Shown here piece by piece: positions 48,220 through 59,700 of a stretch of DNA of 64,000 nt. This stretch comes from Chamaecrista fasciculata (taxonomy: Eukaryota > Streptophyta > Magnoliopsida > Fabales > Fabaceae), in NCBI GenBank assembly GCA_003254925.1, contig QANZ01028415.1, positions 62,001-126,000 on the forward strand, in the 5' to 3' direction. Made by a program: the position numbers and the translations under genes. Below the pieces are notes generated by a model that was not told the origin of the DNA, ran no database searches, and saw only the letters and a list, made by a program, of their open reading frames with translations. Positions within the stretch are counted from its first letter, which is position 1. Each line of letters starts with the position of its first letter.

Positions 48220-51200
48220 TCATAGAGACCTTACTCTAGCTGCCTGGAGCTCTACTGTATTCACATTTTCTGCGTCCTGCACATGCCATTTCCAAAGTAA
48301 GAAATATTCAATATTCTGGAGTTCCAACACATTTGAAAATTCAACAGCTACTGAGAAGGATTACCTCAATCAACAAATCTTTTCTGGTTATCAAACCAAT
48401 CACACGAGAAGGACGTGGAATAACAAATAAATGCCTCAACCCTAGTTGGCGGAAAAGATGGTATACCTGCATTATCAGCAAAATATAACATTTAACATAA
48501 GAAAACAATAATGGGAATCAAAGAAACTTCAAGGAAAAGAATAACACACCTTTGTCAAAGACATATCTTCAGGCACAATATATGGTGAGGGGTTCAAAAA
48601 TGGGGCAAGATCTATGTACATGTCCATGTCATCTGAACTTAGATTTATATCATCTATTGATATTCCTTTACTAGAAACAGGCTTCGCAAATTCACCAGAG
48701 TCATGCCTGGAAATTTAGAAGAGCCATGAGAATAGTCAAGAGAAAGGGCAAACTAAAAGAGTTCCACCAAACCTTACCTTATTCGCTGGGCTCCTCCCCT
48801 GGGATCAGAGGGTAAAGGACTATGCTGGAAATCAACTTTTGATTGCAGAATTACCAATAAATGACTGCATAGAAAAAAACAAAGATAACAGAGCTTTAAT
48901 TTTCAAGTGATTCAAGCTTTTGCCTACAAAACCGAAATAAGGTAAGATAGATGAATGATAAATGATATATGCTCACCTCCGAAGTACTAATCCAATAACA
49001 AGCGGTTCTCCACTTCTAGTATGATCAATCACCTATGCATAGTAAACATTAAACAAAATTTAGAAAATGGCAGGTACTAAAATCAATAATAGAGATCATA
49101 TAGGTTCTATATACATACAGGAAAACCATTGTGTTTGTTGCTCTGAAGAATAGAAACTACATCTGCAACCTTAACGACACGAGGGAAGGAGACCACCTGC
49201 ACCAGTCAGTCAACAATACAATCAGTTGCCAAAAAAAATAAAAATAAAGCAAAGGGCATGTGGAGCATAACCCAATTAGGAAGGCCCCCTACATTCACAC
49301 ATGTTAAGCAATATACACTGAATCCACCAACAATTGATACATAAGTGGAGAACTTTTATTTCACAAAGCTAGCTTTTCTTGAATCTTTGAACAACAACTT
49401 TTTTCTCCATGTGATTGCGGAATAGCAAGGCTGCTGAAAATATATCACTCAAGAGAAGCCGATAGTATGACAAAGGCCTTCTCTTTCTCTATCTTTTCTA
49501 CAGCCCCAGGGCCCCCAAAAAACAAATTGACACAATTGAACTTAATTTTCCTAGACTATTGGACAATGTCTCCTTTATTTCCCCCTCTTTTATGGTAACA
49601 AGCCGGTGATGTTTGAAAGGATCACCAATGGTCCCATTGTTTAATTAGGCATTCAAAATTAGGTGGATTAAACATATTTTTTAAAACCAATGAGGGTTGG
49701 GTCTAGCAGAAGAGGCTAGTCTCCTACAACATGGTGAACCTAGGTTCGAATCTCCGCTAGGAGAGGTGCCATATTTAGTGCCCAACAGTGCCTCGAATAT
49801 GATTGCCTCCATTGGAGGATACCAATGGGAAACCAAAAAGAATATATTTTTGATGTTCTAAATGGTTCCATGGATTGAAAAACAGAAAGAAGAAAAATCA
49901 TAAAGTAGTTGACATTTGATTCCAACAAATTATTAGTAAGCAATTTCTAAAAAGAAATCAAAATTGTATTCACCATTCCACTACCACAGGCCTCCTTTGC
50001 TGTCATATTCCGCATTACATATTTGGGCCTAGATTCCAATAACGGAATGCCCCTCAATCGTGCCTGCTCTTCGTAGATGCCCTCATTAAAAGCATCGCCA
50101 ACAGCCTGTAGTGGGAAAACTTGGCACATTCAAAGTTACATTCTTTTTCACTTTCTGTTAAAAGAGAAAATTTTAACATGCATACCTTTGATATAAGAAG
50201 AACAAGCATGATAAGAGGTAAAAGTTTTAAGTTATTTGTGATTTCAACCATTATGACACAGAGAGACACTGTCATCCGCATTGAACCTCCAAGAAAAGAA
50301 GCAGCTCCCAGAAGAGCATAACTGGAGACAAGCATCACATCTAACTCTCAGGGATGATACAAAGTGCAGTATTGTAGCATATAATTCTAAATAGAAGATA
50401 AACAAAAATACAAAAGTCAAATGGGATAATAAAATAGTATCTCCTCCCCCACCCACCCACCCACCCAAGGAAAAAGTCACTTAACTCATGCCTTAATATT
50501 TCATTAGGTAACCAAGATGTCACTGTTCCTTTAGCCAGCCAGATCTTCAAAGGGGTTATATCTCATTGGTTCAATGGATATATATATAGTAGGATGGAAA
50601 AAAGAATCTTGTAAAATGTAAATCATGACTTCAAAGTAAAAGCAAACAAGCAACACACTCACGTTCCCTCTTCAATGTTGGGCTTTTGGTAATGTCTTAC
50701 AACAAACATGCCAACCAGACGGCCATATGTTGATCCTATCATTATTCCTGGAACAAATTGACCAGCTGGAACAGCCATACCAAATGTCACCACTGCTAAA
50801 GTATAAAACATAACCTGCCACATAGTGAACAAAATAATCAAGATAAAAATAAAGTAGAAGAAGTTCTCTGATGTAAAACTTTAGAAGAATGCAAGAATAT
50901 GAGGGAGAAAGAATGGAGGGAGAGAAAGAAAGGGAGGGAGATGTGAGAGCAACTCTGAATATCAATCTATAATCATCAAGTCTGCTTTCAAAATAAAGGG
51001 GAGCTACATATATAAGTGCAGCTCAGTCAAAGATAATAAAGCCACATAACAATTCTCAAGACAATAATAAAAACAAGCTAGTTCCCAAAAATATAAAAGC
51101 TAGCAATTTCCAACAACAAAATAGTAAAAGTCAAATGACAAAATCTAAGTAATAATTCTCTTCTTTTTCCTAGAATAAGTCTTCCAAGGTTTCCCATCAT

Positions 51201-54200
51201 TTCCCCCCGGCTGAAAAGAACTCTCCTCAAGAGAGGAAAAGCGGGTGTAGGACTCCAGCAAGGCAGGATCAAGACGGGAAAAGTCATCTTCAGTGATCCA
51301 GGTAGCATCCAGGTCAGAAAATCCTTTCCAACGAACAAGGTAGCGACGCAGAGGACCATGAGGAGAGAAAACAATCTGGTCATCCAAAATAGCATCAATT
51401 GCTTCAATAGAAGGTGGAACTGCCGGAAGAGTGGGTGTGGGAGCGTGAAGAGGCTGGGAAGTCTGGAGAGGCGGGGTACCTACAAAATCATCAGAAAGCA
51501 ATGGGGGAGGCTCAAAAGTGCCTCGGTAAGGAAACAGATCTTCAACATTGAAAACTGGACTAATGGCCATATCAGGTGGCAGCTCAAGCAAGTAGGCATT
51601 AGGCCCAAGTTTTCGAGAAACACGAAACGGACCAAAAGCACGAGCATGTAACTTTTTAAAGGAGTGTTTAGGAAAACGCTCAGGGCGAATTCGAGCCATA
51701 ACAAAATCACCCTCATTAAAACTTTGAAAACGACGATGAGTATTAGCAGACAATTTATATTGTTCAGTACTTAATGCAAGTTTACGCCTAATCTCAGCAT
51801 GTAACTCATGAATGTGATGGGCAAAAGATTCAGCAGATTCAGAAGTGCGGGTATGCAAAGGAATGGGCATCAAGTCAATGGGCTGGCGAGGGGTAGAGCC
51901 ATGGACAATCTCAAAAGGACTCTTACCTGTGGACCGGTTAACAGAGTTATTATAGGCAAACTCAGCTGTGGGCAAGACTAAATCCCAATTCCCAGGTTTA
52001 TCACCTACTAGACCTCTTAACAAATCACCCAAGCTACGATTAGTAACTTCAGTTTGACCATCGGTTTGAGGGTGAAAGGCAGAAGAAAACTTTAATTGTG
52101 TGCCAAAAAGTTTCCAAAGGGTCTTCCAGAAGTAACTGACAAATTTGACATCCCTATCAGAGACAATGGTAGTGGGTAGCCCGTGTAAACGTACAACCTC
52201 ACGAAAGAATAACTTAGCTATGTGAGAAGCATCAGAGGTTTTACTACAGGGAATGAAGTGGGCCATCTTAGAAAACCTATCCACAACAACAAAAACAGAA
52301 TCATGACCACGTGCAGTGCGGGGTAATCCAAGGACAAAGTCCATGCTAAGATCTTTCCAGGGCTCATGAGGAATAGGCAAAGGAGTATACAACCCCGTGT
52401 TTTGTTTCTTGGCCTTTGAAGTTTGACAGATACGACATTGGGACAAGATTCTAGCAACATCACGTTTCAGAGAAGGCCAGTAAAACCTATCTTCAACTAA
52501 GCCTATCGTTTTAGCCCTTCCAAAATGACCAGCCAATCCTCCAGCATGTAATTCCCAGATAAGAAAGTCCCTCATAGATGTGCGAGGAATGCACAATCTA
52601 GAGCCTCGAAAAAGGTGATCATTCTTAATGATGAAGTCCTGATGCTCATGGCGATTGCCATTTTTTAGTGCTTGGAAGATGAGCCCAAAGTCAGCACATG
52701 TGGCATAAGCATCCTTTAACCTTTCAAACCCCACAACGCTAACACTCATAGAATTCAAGACGGTGAGCATTCTACTCAAGGCATCAGCAACTTTATTTTC
52801 TGTGCCCGAACGGTGCTTGATAACAAAGGTGAATTCCTGAAGGAACTCAGACCACTCTGCATGCCTAGAATTCAAGTGTCTTTGGGAGTGAAGAAACCTA
52901 AGGGCTTGATGATCGGAGTACAGAACAAACTCCTGAGGTAACAAGTAGAATTTCCAATGCTTAATGGTTCTAACAAGAGCATAGAACTCTTTGTCATATG
53001 TGGAATATCTTTGCTTGGCCTCATTAAGTTTTTCACTAAAGAAGGCTATGGGATGACCTTCTTGACTAAGGACACCCCCAATTCCTACCCCAGAAGCATC
53101 ACACGCAACCTCAAAAGGCTTGGCAAAGTTGGGTAGGGCTAAAACGGGAGACTCAGAAAGTCTCTTCTTAATAGCACTAAAGGCCAGTGAAGCTGCCGGG
53201 GTCCAGTGAAAATTATCCTTCTTTAAACAATCAGTGATAGGAGCCATGATGGTACTAAAATCCCTAATGAAGCGTCGATAGAAAGAAGCTAAGCCATGGA
53301 AGCTACGGACTTCAGTAAGAGACTTCGGCTCAGGCCATTGTCGAATAACATCGACCTTCTCAGGGTCAGCAGATAAACCCTTTTCAGAAACTATGAAACC
53401 AAGGAAAACAACCTGAGTTTGCAAGAATGAACACTTTGAAAGGTTGACATAGAACTTTTCCTGACGAAGGATAAGAAAAACCTTATGAAGGTGGGTTAAA
53501 TGCTCTTCCCTAGATTGGCTGTAAATCAATATGTCATCAAAATAAACAACCAGAAACTTGCCTAGGAAAGGTCTAAAAGTATGAGTCATGACTCTCATAA
53601 AGGTGCTAGGAGCATTAGAGAGACCAAAAGGCATTACTAACCATTCAAATAACCCATCTTGTGTCTTGAAGGCAGTCTTCCACTCATCCCCAGGTCGGAT
53701 TCTAATCTGATGGTAACCACTCCTAAGATCAATTTTTGAAAACCAATGAGACCCAGCTACCAAATCAAGCATATCTTCAAGCCTAGGGATAGGAAACCTA
53801 TACTTAACTGTGATCTTATTAACTGCACGACTATCTACACACATTCTCCAAGAGCCATCCTTCTTAGGTGTCAAAAGAGCAGGCACAGCACATGGGCTCA
53901 AACTATGCTGGATATATCCCTTTTCAAGCAACCCTTGAACTTGCCTATTGAGTTCTTCTCTATCCTTTGGGTTCATTCTATAGTGCGGAAGATTAGGAAG
54001 CTGAGAACCAGGAACCAGATCAATAGCATGTTGAATGTCTCTCATGGGTGGGAGCTCTAAAGGAAGCTCATCTGGGGAGATATCTCGAAACTCCTCCAAA
54101 AGCTGAGATACCTCACAAGGTACCTCACAATTACCAACAGAAGTTAATCTAACAGAAAGCTTAGGAACTAAAGCAAGCATGACACCCAATTCTTTGCTTT

Positions 54201-56668
54201 CAACTTCAAATTGCTTATGGGTTAAGAAATGAAGATTGTGGTTCCTAGTGTTAAGATGGTTGGGCTTGAGGGATGTCTTGTTCTCAGTTTCAGGCTTGGC
54301 CGGTTGCAACAAAATTGTCTTTCCCCCATGTTTAAATGTATGAGTATTTTCCTTCCCATAGCTAGTGACATTATGATCATATAGCCACGGCCTGCCTAGT
54401 AGAACATGAGCAACATCCATAGGAAGAACATCACATAAGACCTCTTCTTGATACTCTCCTAACTGGATGGGGACACGACACTGCTGAGTCACAGGTAAAG
54501 ACGTCTTATCTACCCAAGCTACCCTAAAAGGTTTAGGGTGAGGTTCTGTCTTTAGACCAAGCCTAGCCACTCCTAAAGTGGAGACAACATTCCTAGAACT
54601 ACCTCCGTCAATGACTAATTTGCACACTTTACCTCCACATTTCACAAAAGTATGGAAAATACTAGTTCTTTTCCAAGAGTCATTGGGCATGGGATTTGCA
54701 AGGAGGCACCTCATTACATTGAGAGGCGTGGAATCTTGGCATGATCCCTCAACTAGAGTCTCTTCCTCAATATCAGATGGACATTCAAGAGGCTCAACAA
54801 TATCAGTGTCTGTGGCCTCCTCTAGAACACCGGACTGGTTTTCTAGCAGTAATGTGCGATGTGGACATCTAGAAGCAATATGACCCTTAGCATGACAACG
54901 AAAACATTCTACAGTGGGGCCACTAGGGCGAGAGCTAGACCCTGTCGATTCGTTCCTAGGACCTGACAATTGATTGTGGTACACAGAAACAGTCTTAGGT
55001 TGGGGTACCCCCACAGAACGACTAGCTGAAGCAGAAGTTTGGGACGACCTGAGGTCTGATCCAACAGAAGCAAAACGCCTAGCAGACGTATATCTAGACA
55101 AGGATTCTACTTCAAGAGCCCTATGGTAAGCCTCTTCTACAGAATCAGGAAAACTCAACCTAAGTTCCCTCTGGATCTCAAAGCGAAGCCCATTAACAAA
55201 CCTAGTGACCGTTACCCATTGTTCTTCCTGAATGTCACATCTAAGCATAAGTTCATCAAAACGGGTCATGTAATCAGTCACATTAGAGGTCTGTTTGAGG
55301 TTAAGCAATTGATTCATTAACTGACTCCTATAGTGAGTGGGCAAGTATTTCTCTTTCAATTTCATTTTCATTTCAGCCCAAACCTCAATTTGTGGTTGAC
55401 CTAGGCGCTCAAGGTTTCTCTGAACAGTTTGCCAATATTTCTTGGCAGGCCCTGTCAACTTCATCCTAGCAAAGCGAACACGCTGAAGGTCATTCATGTC
55501 ATACCAATCAAAGTAGTCATCAAGGTTAGACAACCAGTCTAGAAAGACATTTGGGTCTAATTTCCCATCATATTCAGGGGCCTCAATTTTGACCTTACGG
55601 GTAATATCATTGTAGTCATTCGGTGTTCTCCTATACCTATCCCGAGCATGCTCAAAGGGTAAGTCATGGTTCCTAGCATGGTGGCCAACAGACTCCCATT
55701 CATCCCATTGATCTTCCCCAATTTCATGGTGTTGTGGGGGAAGCCTTCGAGGAGGTTCTCTAGTAAACCTAGGAGGAGGACCTGCAGAATATTGTTGGTT
55801 TCCATTGACACCTACTGGGGAAGTCCTATGGTTTGACCCATTACCCGTATCTTGATTAGCACCCATTCTACCCCTAGAGTGATCATCTTGATTCACAACT
55901 AAACCTTCACCATTCTTCCCATTTTGCTGCCTAGACAGTACACTAATAGCACCCATTAATTCCTCAAAGCGACGGTCCATATATTCCCTATCATTTTGAC
56001 GGTCCAGTTTAAGTTCGTCCAGGCTCTTTTGGAAGGTTTCCATTTTTTCTTTTAAGTGTTCTTGGCTATCATATAGGTCACGGATGGTCATACAAGAAAA
56101 AATTGTGAAAATGCTGAGACTAAAGCTAAACTACATAAGTAATAAACAAAGTATATCATCTGCTATATATATATATATATTTTTTATTATTTTTTTTTTT
56201 TTATTTTTTTATTTTTATTTTTAAGGGTAATGATGTTATGCAAAACACTAGGATAAAAAGAATTAAAGAAACATGCCACTTGCAAAAGCTATACTAATTT
56301 AGCCACTAGAGACAGAATTCAAGAGAGTAGAAATGCCTTACTTGAGCAATTTAAAGAGCCAAAACAATTAAAATTGTTCCCCAATTACTCTCCAAGGACT
56401 TTCCTACACCAAAGGTTGAAGGATAGCACAAACACAGGTCAGAAAATGGGATTAAACAGCTGCAGAAGAATTTTACAGCGTCAGGCGCGTGCAGCGCGTG
56501 AAGACCACGCGCGGGGAGCTTCGACGGCGCGTGGGGGCGCGTGGAGGAAGGTCCGGCGACGCAGGTTCGGGGGTAGGCCGAAATGGAGGTGGCGCACCCT
56601 TCTGTGGTGATAGGTCGTGAGAAAAGTGCTTCTAGGCTTTGGGTCGTATTGTGCACGACTCGTGCTCT

Positions 56669-56757
<89 letters not shown>

Positions 56758-59700
56758 CTGAACAGGGGCTGCGTATATGGATGGAAGATGAAGAAAATAA
56801 AATGGATGGGACGAACTAGGCAGCAGAAGAGGATTGAGCTTAGGCTCTGATACCAAATTGATGTAAAACTTTAGAAGAATGCAAGAATATGAGGGAGAAA
56901 GAATGGAGGGAGAGAAAGAAAGGGAGGGAGATGTGAAGGCAACTCTGAATATCAATCTATAATCATCAAGTCTGCTTTCAAAATAAAGGGGAGCTACATA
57001 TATAAGTGCAGCTCAGTCAAAGATAATAAAGCCACATAACAATTCTCAAGACAATAATAAAAACAAGCTAGTTCCCAAAAATATAAAAGCTAGCAATTTC
57101 CAACAACAAAATAGTAAAAGTCAAATGACAAAATCTAAGTAATAATTCTCTTCTTTTTCCTAGAATAAGTCTTCCAAGGTTTCCCATCATTCTCACTCGA
57201 TATATCATATAGAAACATGAAGGTAAAAGCTGATACCAGAATTTCGGTTTGTAAAATTGGTCAGTAGAGCCTCCATTTTTTTTACATCTTGTAAGGAAGC
57301 ATGCTTCATGACGTGGGGCCAAATTGATATTTGTGGCATCAAGTATTATACGAAAAGCATAGTTATAAATTTAGAAAAAATGATCTTTAATTAGATTTCC
57401 TTTGCTAGTTGATATCTCTATTCATACTAAAAATTTACATAAAAGTCAGACATGCCTACCAATCAGTAGCTCGCATAAAACAGTTTAATTTTAATTACTA
57501 TATGAATAAATATTGCAAGAAAACATCCAGTACGTGCAAAGTTCAAAACAGCAAGTAAAGAATGCAGTACCAAAAAGGTTAATAAACTTCGGGCGCTGAA
57601 CTCATGCATTGTTTTTGCACTGAACAAATTTCTTATAGCATCATCCTGAAACAGGAGAAAAAAAGTATCTCCAATCAAAAGCCTGTGTGCTGAAAAAAGT
57701 AAAGTGAAAAAGCAGGTGAAAAAAATTTAGGGAGATTCAGTTTAAAAACCTGTGTATTGAAGAAAATAGTAGCAAGATCATTGTACTCCTTTTCTTTGCT
57801 ACAAAAGAACTGCAGAAGGAATAAAATTATGATTGAATCCAAACTACAAATCAACCAAACGACTTTTCTTATTGGCAAGGGAAGAGCAAGAAGAGTTGTA
57901 ATAAGAAGCATTAAATGCTTCAAGGCAAAGGGCTTTCACATGAGTAGGAATTTTAGAGATAAAGCCTATCCTTAATTGTCTACATAAAAAATAGAATTTT
58001 TAAGATAGTTGATTTCCTTACAACTATCAATATATTAAGGTATAATATTTCACAGATTCTAGCATCAATTATGGCATCAACTAGCATAAAATATAGGATG
58101 TTTAGGATAAAATTGAAACCCATCATAAATACAGGTTAAAAGCTCAAACTAGAAACTTCTCATTAAGAAAATATATATCATACAAACTTCAAAGCAGAAT
58201 CTCAACAGTCTTACATTAACATAATTTCCATACATCCCAGGAGGTCGAGGACAATCAGGATCAGATTCAGGGCATGGACTACATTTTCTGAGGAGCGGTA
58301 AGCCAAAGGAAATAATTGATGTTAAGAGGGAGACAAGGCATGCTTCAAATATCTGCATATGAAGAAGAGAACACAGAGAAAAAAATAAGCAATCTGTTGG
58401 GAAAAAATGTACTATTTGCAGAATAAATAACAATATATCGATAATAACCAATTTTTTTCCTTCATTTCTTTTTCTTTCATTTAATTTATACGTTAAGGAA
58501 AAGAGGGACAGATGGCAACATTAGGATCAATCAAAATTCAACAGCATACCTTGACTTGGCTCCCTTTTTTGTGGAGATAATTCCGACGCCAAGAAGTAAT
58601 ATAAAGCGTAAGCTGGTTAAACAGTGCTCCTGAAGATCATTGACACTATATAATCAATCAATTGAAATTCAATATATGATTTCAGGAAAAATATGAAGGA
58701 AACACTTAATACCTAGCAAACCCCCAATAACTCCGATAATTGCCATTGGTAGTAGCTCCGCAAAGGAGTAATCCTCTTGACCACTAGAAAAATAAAATCA
58801 GTCAAGTGTGAAAGGAAAAGGCAAAATCTAATTAAGGTTAAAGCTCAGATCTTAACTCTGATATGTCCCATATTATGAATCCACCAGAGCCAAAATGGCC
58901 ACACTTTCCACTCTTACACCAGCCCATTGCAGTACGGATCACAACGGCCACAACAGCAGAAGTGAAGAAGACACGCCACATCAGTTGACTCCTCCACCTT
59001 CAAGAGGATAACAAATAAATTAATGCATATGATCACAAAATTCAAATCAATATATACAAATTTATGTGTTAACTCAGTAGCTCCTTCCAAAGAGGCATAT
59101 ATATACAAACAAATGTAAGGAGTAGACACAAATCCACAGCAGAACATACTTCTGAAAAGTACAATCATGTGAAGATATATTAGAAATCCTTACCAAGATG
59201 TAACCTCTTCCAATGCAAACAAAACACCGCCAACTGGAGCTCTAAATGCAGCCGCAACACCAGCTGCACATCCACAGGTTACCTTTTAAAAAATTTAAAA
59301 CATGGGAATGAGCACTTTCTTTGTCCATTCCTTTTTAGGTAGGAGCAGGTCCATAAAGAGTGATTTCCAGGGGTAAAACATGAACCATAATAAATTAACA
59401 TTCTTTGCTGTACTCTTTATAATTGCTGACTTGTAGATTAAACAGAGTAAGTGAATTACAAGATCACGCCGGTCTCTATCACTTTTAAACACCTGAAACC
59501 ACCTCGAACTTAGATGATATTTAGTGGATCCACCCTGGCATGACATCAAAAGATCATTTCAGTTTATTGCATATGATCAAACATATACATAGCATAGGAA
59601 GCTCATGTTGATATGAAAGTCCTTTGTAGTGTGTGTTTTCATTAAAATAGATTGTGAAAGTAGCCATGGACCAAGTCAACAGTATATTTAAACCTGCGAA

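Larger units (their letters stand above)
50864..57194 (-). mobile_element. Complete Ty3/gypsy chromovirus LTR retrotransposon, 6321 bp, 5-bp TSD
   Basis: The element spans 50869-57189, flanked by TTCTC at 50864-50868 and 57190-57194. It has two 331-bp LTRs, a tRNA-Met primer-binding site, a purine tract and one uninterrupted gag-pol frame ending in a chromodomain. It is inserted in CLC-d intron 13 in the gene's own orientation. Removing it leaves a 430-bp intron, normal for this gene. All parts for retrotransposition appear present. Confidence 0.97.

Noticed and set aside
56583-56955. Poly-Phe and poly-Lys frames
   Set aside because: Translations of the 88-bp homopolymer in the retrotransposon leader.
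50815-57570. CLC-d as a disrupted pseudogene
   Set aside because: The retrotransposon is wholly intronic; all 22 exons keep splice sites and reading frame.
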